Positions 17,501 through 27,832 of a DNA stretch of 64,000 nucleotides are shown here, piece after piece. This DNA is from Diploscapter coronatus (lineage: Eukaryota; Nematoda; Chromadorea; Rhabditida; Rhabditidae): assembly GCA_964036155.1 (NCBI GenBank), contig OZ038422.1, forward strand, positions 87,195,201-87,259,200, given 5' to 3'. The position numbers and the translations under genes are program-made. The notes beneath the pieces are model-generated. The model searched no databases. It was not told where the DNA came from and was given only the letters and a program-made list of their open reading frames with translations. Within the stretch, counting starts at the first letter, position 1, and each line of letters starts with the position of its first letter.

Positions 17501-17938
17501 TCTGCTTCCCTCTTTTTGCCAAAAGCTTCATCTCCTTCTAAGGAAAGAAGACGAGAAAGGGGGGAAGAGAAAGGGAAGAGTCAAACTGCTGGCCGCCAAC
17601 AACCCCCGACCAATTGTGGCCTTGGGGGTTTAGGGCTTCGGAAAAATTCGAACCATCTGACGTCCTCTATTCTTTAGGGATATAGAAACACATGAACCCT
17701 TTGTATTCTACACTCACACCCATGTTTTGAGGATAGAGTAGGGGAGAAGAATAAGGATAAGGGAAAAGAAAAAAAAGTGGGTGTGGAATACAGGAGGCGC
17801 AAAACACATGTACTTTGTTTGAATACACGTTCGTTAAACATTTGCTTTTATGTGAAAAATTCGAATTTTAGGAAGAAAGGTATGATAATTTATATAACTT
17901 AAAAAATAATGATCTAAGACTTACCCATTTTATTTAGA
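8584..17938 (-). CDS. BTBD8: BTBD8-like double BTB/POZ-BACK protein with long low-complexity C-terminal tail
   Basis: A long minus-strand gene of more than 20 short exons. The 5' exon (17935-17938, [11 protein letters not shown] in the next exon at 17047-17172) is joined in phase to about 16230 and a helix [16 protein letters not shown]. The first BTB domain reads [20 protein letters not shown] (about 15650-15820) and [15 protein letters not shown] disordered Gln/Pro-rich linker with poly-Gln (14300-15100) follows. The second BTB domain reads [19 protein letters not shown] and [12 protein letters not shown] (12870-13050, 12730-12872), then [32 protein letters not shown] (about 11830) and [13 protein letters not shown] match human BTBD8 in its BACK-like region. 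A Lys/Ser/Pro-rich tail ends at 8584. BTBD8 (APache) is described as an AP-2-binding vesicle-traffic protein. An alternative start lies near 16180. Many small exon edges are approximate. Confidence 0.82.
8871..9002. mobile_element. TATTGTTGATG-family MITE, copy 2
   Basis: Starts TATTGTTGATGCCCAAATCT and ends CTTTGGCAACAACAGTA, with the shared interior GTGGTGCACAGTTATTTTTAG. It lies in a BTBD8-like intron between the exons at 8590-8814 and 9110-9328. Confidence 0.85.
9785..9942. mobile_element. TATTGTTGATG-family MITE, copy 3
   Basis: Starts TATTGTTGATGACCGAAATC and ends CCAGATTTGGGCATCATGATA. The interior is in the opposite orientation to copies 1 and 2 (GCCAGTCTCTCTCC, GTGCACCACTTTGCACGCC). 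Its right end is only a few bases from the 5' splice site of the exon at about 9945-10160. Confidence 0.85.
11438..11555. mobile_element. TATTGTTGATG-family MITE, copy 4
   Basis: Starts TATTGTTGATAGCCGAAAAT and ends GATTTCGGCATCAGCAATATT. It shares GCCAGTCTCTCTCTAACTAC and GCACCACTTTGTACACCTCC with copy 3. It lies in a BTBD8-like intron. Confidence 0.83.
11933..12058. mobile_element. GGAAACCGCG-family MITE, copy 1
   Basis: ACTTGGGAACCGCGAGACAC at the left is the inverse of GTGTCCCGCGGTTTCCAAAT at the right. The interior CCCATACCCTACCCTAATCC is the reverse complement of the interior of the copy at 31691-31830. It lies in a BTBD8-like intron. Confidence 0.83.
12460..12668. mobile_element. AATGACCGAT-family MITE, copy 1
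   Basis: CCAATGACCGATAACTTGAG on the left matches the inverse of CTCAAGTAATCGACCATTAA on the right. Interior motifs AAATAAATGATGCGCACA and AATAGTCGTCGAACTCATTC recur in the copies at 13211 and 33431. It ends about 12 bp from the 3' splice site (near 12447) of the BTBD8-like exon that begins DVDAWEV. Confidence 0.87.
13211..13421. mobile_element. AATGACCGAT-family MITE, copy 2
   Basis: AATGGCCGATAACTTGAGAC at the left and GTCTCAAGTTGTCCGTCATT at the right, with the shared interior CACAAATAGTCGTCACATTC. It lies in the next BTBD8-like intron upstream of copy 1, in the same orientation. Confidence 0.87.
13626..13690 (-). repeat. Three 20-bp tandem repeats, each ending in a 3' splice site
   Basis: On the minus strand the units read GAAATTTTAGGCTAAAAACT, AAAACTCTAGGCCAAAAACG and AAAATTTCAGGCCAAAAACA. 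Each carries a TTTTAG, TCTAG or TTTCAG acceptor exactly 20 bp apart, at the end of a BTBD8-like intron. Only the last acceptor keeps the downstream exon ([13 protein letters not shown] part) in frame. Confidence 0.8.
14004..14146. mobile_element. TTGATTGGAGAG MITE-like element
   Basis: TTGATTGGAGAGCAAAGTCG at the left is the inverse of the right end CGCGTTCTCTCCAATCAA, and CGATATTCATGCAA pairs with TGCAATTTTTGAATATCG. It lies in a BTBD8-like intron. A half-related sequence (CCCAATCGGAGAGTTGGCAG) lies at about 14226 in the neighbouring exon. Confidence 0.8.
17697..17800. mobile_element. Hairpin MITE, family A copy 3
   Basis: CCCTTTGTATTCTACACTCA on the left and GTGGGTGTGGAATACAGGAG on the right, with a purine-rich interior. 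It lies in the first intron of the BTBD8-like model. Confidence 0.83.
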
Positions 17939-19532
17939 GATTCGTCATAATTTAGAAGATCCTGAATTAAAAATAATTGAATGAAAAGTGGATGTATGGA
18001 GTCATATGGAATCCCGTAAGTAACTCTCTTCCATATAAAGAGATATATATTTGTGCAGCCGGGATATAGCAGGACTGGGCTATGTTTTGAGATCAGCAAA
18101 GGATAAAAGCTGTGTGTTCGCTGGAAACGACGACAAGCAATGCATTACAAATAAAGAAGCCGAAGAAACTATCTGAGGAGAGATGAAAGGAACACTGCAA
18201 GAGAGGAATTCTGAAGAAATGACAAAGGAAGAGATGACGTAATGACAATGGCGGATAACAGAGTGACAAGGATAGATGATAGAATGACAAGCGAAGTGAC
18301 AGTGATCAAATAGAATGACAATAGAAAACGACAAAGCATGATTGACATCGGCTGGCAAAAAGGCGTGCGAGGACAACTCAATAAGGAAAATGAGAGAACT
18401 AGTTGAAATACATTTACGTTTTCTCGCTCTCTTTTCTCTCTCACTTTCGCCCCGACACTTGAAAATGTATGTGGCAGAATTCACTCGACTGAATACCTAT
18501 ATGTAATTTGACAGGTGAGAGACGGAGAGTGGGTATTGACAGAGTCCAAATAAGGCCATACATTGAGTTAACATACGAGTTTTAAATAAAAATTAAGTAT
18601 TATATGGAAAGTTTGGAGTCAACTATACTTTTCATGTTTTTGTCATTTAAACTTCGCCAACCTTGAGTCTAAAACCTTTAATTCCACTTCCCTACAGACC
18701 TAATTTATTGAATTTAAATCCAAACAAACATAAAATGATAAATAAAAAATTTGCTGGAGTTACCATGGAACGAAAGTCAAAATGCTAGCAACCGAGATTT
18801 AAAAATCTAAAAAGTCCCGAACTTTCATTCAGTATAAGGATGGAGATCAGCTTAGAAGTTCTGTGTAAAAACTCTATTCACGTTTATCGTAGTTAAGCTA
18901 AATTAAAACAAAAATGAACTTTTCATTCACATTTAGCATCATTATCTTTAACCCTATCATTTCTTCATATTTGCTTCACATTCAAAACCACGTTTTTCAT
19001 CTGACACTATATGGCTTGTTTTACTAATATTTATATCCGTTAGATATCCTTGAGATACTGTAATTGGGGCATGGATATTTTTCGAGAACCGAGGTACGTT
19101 ATTATAATTTTAATAAACATAATTTTCAGATAAAATACCGTACTATTTTTGTTTATATGTCTTTTTCTACATTTTTATTGCATTCTGGATCGGCTCTATA
19201 TTCAGATTTCACCGTACCTGGTCTTATAACAATTTAGTTATTCTGCCTGAGGAAACTCTACAGTAATCTACCTTTCAAATAAAGATTACTGCAGCTTTTT
19301 AAGAAAGCTTATGAAAAGGAAACTCTAGTCATATGGTTAATGGAAACGACGGAAAAATGCTCTATATTCCAAAATCACTTTCAGACAATTTCAAGTATGA
19401 TTATCTGATTTTCTAAATAAATTTTGTGTACAAAACTATTAGATCTACCTAATTATTTACCCGTAATTTAAGAAAATTGAGAATTTTTGGGAATAATAAA
19501 TAAATAAATTTGACTTGTATAAGTTGAGAATT
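17939..19532. other. Intergenic region upstream of the BTBD8-like gene
   Basis: No supported gene. A 134-codon open frame on the minus strand (18080-18484) is Ser- and hydrophobic-rich, coincides with the repetitive TGACA stretch and has no recognisable domain, so I do not call it a gene. The region should hold the BTBD8-like promoter and the TRUB2 3' flank. Confidence 0.5.
18195..18355. repeat. Cluster of degenerate TGACA-containing repeats
   Basis: ATGACAAAGG, ATGACAATGG, GTGACAAGG, ATGACAAGC, GTGACAGTG, ATGACAATAG, CGACAAAGC and TTGACATCGG follow each other at spacings of about 15-22 bp. It may be a degenerate minisatellite, or a cluster of TALE-homeodomain type sites (core TGACA). It lies just upstream of the BTBD8-like gene. 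Confidence 0.55.
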
Positions 19533-19657
19533 CCTGTATAATTTGCACACGATATACCATCACCGATTTGTAAAATTCGCCAGGATTGTGTTAGAGTGTA
19601 GAGGAAAGAAAAAAAAGCGTATGAATTTTACAAATCGGTAGTGTGAATTATACAGTA
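19533..19657. mobile_element. Hairpin element, TTTGTAAAATTC family, copy 1
   Basis: CTGTATAATTTGCACAC plus CACCGATTTGTAAAATTCGC on the left are mirrored by GAATTTTACAAATCGGTAGT and GTGTGAATTATACAG on the right. It ends immediately before the stop codon of the TRUB2-like gene (19662). A related, shorter copy is at 26868-26948. Confidence 0.83.
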
Positions 19658-19661
19658 TGGC

Positions 19662-21629
19662 TTAATTCGACTCGTAATTTCTGGGCCAGTTCGGCTGAAG
19701 GGAGTCGTATTCTTCGTCTCTTTTCATGCTTTGATTCAGGAATAGAGCGTCTACGATTTCTCGTCTTTGGGTTTCTGCTTCTTTCTAAAAAATATCTTTT
19801 CTAAAAATAACAATAATTTTTAAGAATAACAAAAAATAATCATAAAGTATGATGAAGCAAAACGAGAAAATTAATTTTCATAAGCTGAAATATCTTATTT
19901 TATTCGATTCGGTCTACTGTTTTTCTAATAAATGCTATGCCTGTAAATTTGTCAAACAAATTTTACAAAATACCTCCGGATCCTTTTCCTGTTCTTCTAC
20001 GACATTCGGGTCGAGTTTGGTTGCATCTAGGACTCTTCTAAATTTTTTAAAATTAAAGTAAAATAAAATTTTAAAAAACCTGCAAAGGGAAATATTCCTG
20101 AGAATATTCTGCAGATTGAACTCTCTTTCGATGAGAACGTGATCGCTGGTGAAGGGACCTTGGGAAATCCTAAATTTATTTATTTTTCTTAATTTTTAAA
20201 ATGTTTTTTTATTTATTTTCAAATTTTACCTCTGCATCCTCACGCAGCTAGCCGTCGTGCCCAGACTTAGGCCGATTTCGTGAACGAAGAGTCTGAAATA
20301 AAATCGCTTTTCCTCAATTTACCAACATTCCTCCTTTTTACATGACTTATATATTCAAAGTTTATTTTTTAAGAAAATTCAAATAAAAGAAAAATGAAAA
20401 CCTCATAAACTTGTCCGTTTCCCCGGTGCACTGTACGTTGAGCGTGAAGAATGGCGGATTGAAATGTCTCAGCTCGAGTTTGTAGATGATCGTTTGGCCG
20501 GGTAATTGGGTTCGAGGCAAACCCTTCCTCGCCATTTCAAAGGCCTCTTCGCTCTAAAATTTAAAAAAATTAGAATGGCTATCTGAAAACCGCATGATCT
20601 CATGGCGCATGCGAAATAGTGTATGATTAGGGGTGTGTATATATGGTGGTAGGCTTACCTTTCTTAGACTATTTTCACATATGTCATGAGGTCATATGGT
20701 CTCCGAATTGCCTTTAAAGTTAAAAATGAAACAAAAATACCTGCAAATCCACATTCGCGGTGTGAAAGGCCAGTTTTCGGTATTCGGACTCGAGTCGCGC
20801 CAAGAACTTGCTCATCATGAATTTATTCACGTGGTCTGAAAATTGTAAACTAAAAAAATAAAATTTGAAAATTCTAAGTTTTCTTTTATCAGCAATCAAT
20901 TTTCCACAAAATTATATAGCTTTTCAAGCAAATAATAAAATAGAAAACTACCAAAAGGCGCTCGAATGTTGACCTTCGTGTCGAGTCTGTTGTCGACTCG
21001 TTCGAAGCCGAGCAGGCCCTCCAATCGGTACTCACTGAGCCAGGAATTGACCATTAGCTTCGGCAACTCATCGCAGCCGTCGTTTACTCCGAGCACTTAA
21101 TTTCGTATATCTTTGAATTTTTTTTTTTTAAAAAGTATTCTATTTTGACTTTTTCTTATTGTTCTTTTTCAATTTCTCACCACAAACCCCCGTCGACGTG
21201 GTTTCCATGTCTTGTAGCGGCTCGATTCTTATGTCCTCAGGCCGAAACGCCGCACCGCTAATTAAGGGGGCGTATCTGACAAAAAAGAATAATAAAATTT
21301 TTTTTTAAATTACAACAAAATACCGATAATCCTCGATTTCGTTCTCGCCCACCACCAGCAAAGCGCCGCTCTCGTGACTTTCGACGTAGGGCAGCTTGAT
21401 GAGCGGTCGCTGGATGGGACCAACTGTCTGCAAACAAGGAGAAATATATGAAATCCAGAATACAAATGGATATATGGGATCCTTTAAAATGGGATACAAG
21501 AAATCCCACCTGACTAGCCTCCTCCGCTAATGTCTTTGCTAGCACTCTGCAGATTCTTTTCAACGGTCTTTCCTGTGGTTTGTGCACACAGATCAGCCCG
21601 TTTAGGGCTTGCGACAGTCGTCGGTGCAT
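19662..21629 (-). CDS. TRUB2: TRUB2-like mitochondrial pseudouridine synthase
   Basis: About nine phase-compatible exons, starting with MHRRLSQALNGLICVHKP (21511-21629) and ending NWPRNYESN. The segments LGVNDGCDELPKLMVNSWLS, EYRLEGLLGFERV, DHVNKFMMSKFLARLESEY, LFVHEIGLSLGTTASCVRMQ and QGPFTSDHVLIEREFNL align along human TRUB2, a TruB-family enzyme acting on mitochondrial RNAs. In the catalytic motif, where human TRUB2 has LDAQASGV and bacterial TruB has LDPLATGV, this protein reads METTSTGV (about 21200), so the catalytic Asp appears as Glu. The start is preceded by TTTAGCAG then AAAAATG, a likely trans-splice site. It follows RPS4 on the same strand after only 226 bp. A clear mitochondrial presequence is not obvious. 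Confidence 0.87.
20588..20703. mobile_element. Inverted-repeat element in TRUB2 intron
   Basis: CGCATGATCTCATGGCGCAT and GCGAAATAGT at the left mirror ACTATTTTCACATATGTCAT and GAGGTCATATGG at the right, imperfectly. It lies between the exons ending VDLQ and starting SEEAFEM. No ORF. Confidence 0.6.
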
Positions 21630-21855
21630 TTTTCTGCTAAACTTTGTTTTTTTAAATCACTCCTTCAAAAAATATTCCTCTTGCATTTCAACAGCTTCTT
21701 TTGTCCAAATAAAAAACATCGATTCTCAACAGACAACAATTTATTGATTAGATATCAAAAACAATTTGAGAAAAAAAATTTATCAGAAAAGGGAAAACTT
21801 GTGGGGACAAGTTCGGGAGAAAGGGGGCGTAGCTTCGGCTGCATATACTGCACAA

Positions 21856-23565
21856 CTATGCGGTATGCTTCTTGGCGAGACGTCTGTCGCGCTCCTCGGC
21901 GATCGAGAGACGGACACCCTTGCCGGCGGGCAGGGAGACCATCGCCTTGCCGCCACGGCCGATCGCGAACACGTTCGTGATTCTGAAAAATGAGCATTTG
22001 CCGAAACAAGTGCGCCAAGCTACCGGAAACTTGCTAGTTTCCTCGCAACTCTTTTCAGGTTTCTAACGACCTTTTCTACTTTTTCTTCCAACTTTCTAAG
22101 TGTTCCATGACTTTTTTGTTACAAGTTCCCGGAACCTGTTTATCTAAGGTTTTAAAACCTTGTTGTTTTCGTTTTTACAAAACTGGACCAACCTGGACGG
22201 GCATTTTAAGGCCGCGGCGCCCCCCGCCTTCTCGCTCCTTTACGCCATATTTGTACTAATCTTTCTTACCGAGTGGCGAAGGAGTGTCCCGCTTCGTCCT
22301 TGACGTGGATGATGTCGAGTGCGCCTGGGAGTCTCTCCCTGTGTCCGATGACGCCGATTCTGCCGACGTTACGACCGCCCGTGATCATCGCCAATGCGCC
22401 CGGCTCGAACTTCACAAAGTCCGTGATCTTTCCAGCCGACAGATCCAGAACGACGGAATCGTTAGCCTAAAAATTCATTGCATGTTCAAAGAAGGTTTTC
22501 TGCTTTTCTGACGTCTAATAATAAAACTTGCTGTTCCTTGAAAACAATGTTATAATTGCAAGTTGATGGTTAGAAATCCCAGAAAATTATCGTGTTCTCC
22601 TCGTTGTTCACTAACCTTGATATGCGGATCCGGGTATCTGATGGTGCGGCCGTCAGTGGTGGTCACGTAGGGCACGCCCTTGAGGCCGGTGCGCACCGCG
22701 CGGATCTTGCACATCTGAAAAATACCATCTTAATCATCTAACCGCCGATTCCGACTTCTTAAAACTCGACCCGCAGAAGTAATAGTGCATCTTTTCGAGA
22801 AAGGAAAAGAAGATATACTCGCCATTCTTTCAATATGGCACGCTATTATTTCTGATTCGAGTTCCACAAGTCTGTTCAGATTTAAACAATTTTTTAGGTC
22901 AATCCTAAAATTTGTTGAAGACAGCCCCCCCTAAAATGTCTCACCTTGAAGCGACCCTCCTCCTCGGTGATGCGGTGCACCGTGTAGCGGCCCTTGGCAT
23001 CGTACAGAAGACGGAACGTCTCGTTCGTGCGATCGATGTGGATCACATCTGCAAACTTCTTTTTAATTTTTTTTTATTTTGAATCAAATTTACTCTTTTC
23101 ATCTTATGAGAAAGTCTACAGAAAACTAATTTTTACGATTTCCTATAGAAATCTATTATTTGTTCGAAAAATACAATTTCCCCTACCCATGAACCCGGCG
23201 GGATACTTGTGATCGGTGCGGATCTTGCCATCGACGCGAACGATACGCTGCCCGAGGATCTTCTTGGCTTCCAAATAGGACAGGGCGTACTTTAGACGGT
23301 TTCGCAGGAACAGGTTCAGCGGAAGGCACTCGCGCAGCTTGTGCGGACCCGGGTGCGGACGGACGGCGAACACACCACCGAGCTGAAAAAGTATTTTTTT
23401 AATTTATTCAGAACGAGTGCTTTCAAAATTCCACAGAAAAATCTTTTTCTAAATTATTTTCGTTTTAAATTCATATTTGTTTGAAGATTCTGTCCCAACC
23501 TTGTCGAGCATCCAGTGCTTGGGCGCGGCAAGGCGCTTCAGATGCTTACGCGGTCCGCGAGCCAT
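21856..23565 (-). CDS. RPS4: 40S ribosomal protein S4 (eS4)
   Basis: Six exons: 23500-23565, 23187-23381, 22945-23048, 22616-22714, 22270-22466 and 21856-21982, all in phase. It begins [20 protein letters not shown] and ends [10 protein letters not shown], about 263 residues, the usual eS4 length. [16 protein letters not shown] lies in the S4 RNA-binding domain, [14 protein letters not shown] and [18 protein letters not shown] in the central domain, and [17 protein letters not shown] in the KOW-type segment. It is a structural protein of the small ribosomal subunit. A CATTTTTCAG acceptor lies about 28 nt before the ATG (leader splicing). TRUB2 lies 226 bp downstream on the same strand, so the two may be co-transcribed. 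Confidence 0.97.
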
Positions 23566-24414
23566 TGTTGTCTTGAATCAACCACAAGCTCTGAAAAATG
23601 TAAAAATTCGAGTACTTCTCGGAAAATGAGCAAAAATCGAATATTTCCCGAAAATTGAAATTGTTCCATCTTCCAGAAAACTTGCCCCTAAAATATAGAG
23701 AAGAGGATATAGGATATCGATAAGAGTAGTGTATTTTTCAAACTGATGGCAATTAAAATAAATCTCGAAAATAGAAAGAAAACGTTGAAATTCCGAAGAG
23801 AAAAGACGAAGAATGAATGAGAAATGCCTAAAATGACTACTGTAGTCAAGACGGGGTAAACACAGGACGCCTTTGCGAAGAGAGAAAGCGAAACACATGA
23901 CCCTGCCAGTTTATCAATTTTCCCTCTTCGAAAGAAAAATCATTCATTTTTCGAAAAATTCATTTCCCAAAAAGGTGAGGACTTTTCCAAAAAATCTGAT
24001 ATTTTGACGCGATATCGATTTTCACATGCTTTTCTTAAACAAATTTCACAACTTTTTGGTGATCACGAAACTTTATTCTTTCTCAAATCCAGAAGTGCGT
24101 TCTTGAGATTTTACAAAATAGACGACGAATAAAACAAAGTCAAATGATGGAGAGCGGATAAAATCTGAGTAAGCTTTTCACAGTAAGTATGGCGTTTTCT
24201 GAAAGATTCACGCAATTTTTCGTTTGGACAAGTCCAATTTTCAAAAGGGCGAATTTTCCAACAAAAAACTTAAAAAATCAAATCAATAAATAAAAAGAAG
24301 GTCAGTGACGTAGGCATACTTGCTCAAATTTGATAAGAAGAGTTTGTGTTAATTGAAGTGGATAAGCGTGAGATTTGGAATGGGGCGAGACATAAAGAAC
24401 GCCGAACGAGAGAC
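23566..24414. other. Intergenic spacer, RPS4 promoter and polyubiquitin 3' flank
   Basis: About 850 bp with no convincing ORF. Several GAAAA/TTTTC stretches, no long inverted repeat. A potential acceptor (TTTTTCAG, near 23592) belongs to the RPS4 leader. Confidence 0.6.
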
Positions 24415-26696
<2,282 letters not shown>

Positions 26697-27328
26697 ATGG
26701 ACCGACCCTCGGGAGCGAGCGTGCAAGCCTCGACGGGCAACTCGACGACCACTTACATTTGCGGAGGTAAGAAAATGCAAATTTGCTAATTTTTTAATGC
26801 GCACCGTTTTTAACAAGTTTTTCAGAATTGACTAAAAGGCTTCCTGTAAAATGCACCAGTTCGCCATGACCTCCATTTGTAAAATTCACGAGGGTTGGGG
26901 AGTGTAGGGAAAAGAAAACGAATAGGTGAATTTCACAGGAGGTTGAATAAAAAATTTTGAAAGTGCGCGCTTTTTAAAAAATGATTTTTTCCCAGAATGC
27001 CACAGCGAGAACGAGATTCGTACGAAAGACGCGATCCGCTGCCACTCCTGCGGCTATCGAATCCTCTACAAGAAACGCACCCGCAAATGTAAATTTCTCT
27101 AAAATTCTTAAACAGACTTCTCAAAACGCACGACCCGCAAAAAACCCGTAAATCTACCCGACAGAAAAAGTATATCTTATCGAGAGAGAAAAGATATGCT
27201 CTTTCCCTCACTCGATATTTCATAGTATTTCTTCTGCGAGTGTCGATTTGCGGGTTGAATTTTGAAGTCTGTTTTTAAATTTCTAAAAATTGATCATTTT
27301 TTCAGTGATGGTCTACGACGCTCGCTGA
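26697..27328 (+). CDS. RPB12: RNA polymerases I/II/III subunit RPABC4 (RPB12)
   Basis: Three exons: 26697-26766, 26996-27088 and 27306-27328, in phase, giving 61 residues. After an N-terminal Ser/Thr-rich stretch the protein reads YICGECHSE, then [18 protein letters not shown] and LMVYDAR at the end. The two C-x2-C pairs form the single zinc site of the family, and the basic C-terminus matches human RPB12 (58 residues). It is a core subunit shared by the three nuclear RNA polymerases. A TTTTTAG acceptor lies 11 nt before the ATG. Both introns contain inverted-repeat elements (26868-26948, 27110-27273). Confidence 0.96.
26868..26948. mobile_element. Hairpin element, TTTGTAAAATTC family, copy 2
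   Basis: GACCTCCATTTGTAAAATTC at the left is imperfectly mirrored by GGTGAATTTCACAGGAGGTT at the right, across GGGTTGGGGAGTGTAGGGAA. It fills much of RPB12 intron 1. Confidence 0.7.
27110..27273. mobile_element. AACAGACTTC inverted-repeat element in RPB12 intron 2
   Basis: AACAGACTTCTCAAAACGCA then CGACCCGCAAA at the left mirrors TTTGCGGGTTGAATTTTGAA then GTCTGTTT at the right. The interior also has a GAGAGAAAAG hairpin core. It nearly fills the intron, which spans 27089-27305. Confidence 0.78.
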
Positions 27329-27832
27329 AAATTTCCTTCGATAAAAAAGACGAATATTTTAACACGGGTCCTCGACTCAAATTTGAATTGAATTCGTAAA
27401 ACAAGTTTTTGCTTTATTTTAAATTTTATCTGAAAACTTGACTCGATTCAGAAAATTACAAATTTTTGTAAAAATTTTTCTTGAAAATGTTTTTTATCCG
27501 AAAAGAGATGTTATTATTTTACTTAAAAAGTTTTTTTCTGGTTTGATCCAGAATGTTCTGAGATGAATAAACTATGCGTATCACATGATGTTTGTGCCGT
27601 TCTTTGCTCCTTATCGACTTTGGGTGGCTGCTTCGGGCATGTTCCCTTTCTTATCATTAATACCTCACCAATGCCTCTTACACACATAACTACTAGCTAT
27701 ACGAATAACCACTCTAGATTTTTTTTTTCGAATTTCACTTGTTTGTAAAATTCGCAACTTTTTTCCAGACATAGTCAAGTAGATGATCTTCTAGAACATT
27801 GCCGTGAATGCTCAAACGATCACAAAATTTCA
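27329..27832. other. Intergenic spacer between RPB12 and the sugar transporter
   Basis: About 500 bp between two plus-strand genes. T-rich. A TTTTTTCCAG acceptor near 27768 is the likely leader splice site of the transporter. No other feature seen. Confidence 0.6.

Noticed and set aside
18080..18484. 134-codon open frame on the minus strand
   Set aside because: It coincides with the degenerate TGACA repeat, is biased to Ser and hydrophobics, and has no domain or convincing splice partners.
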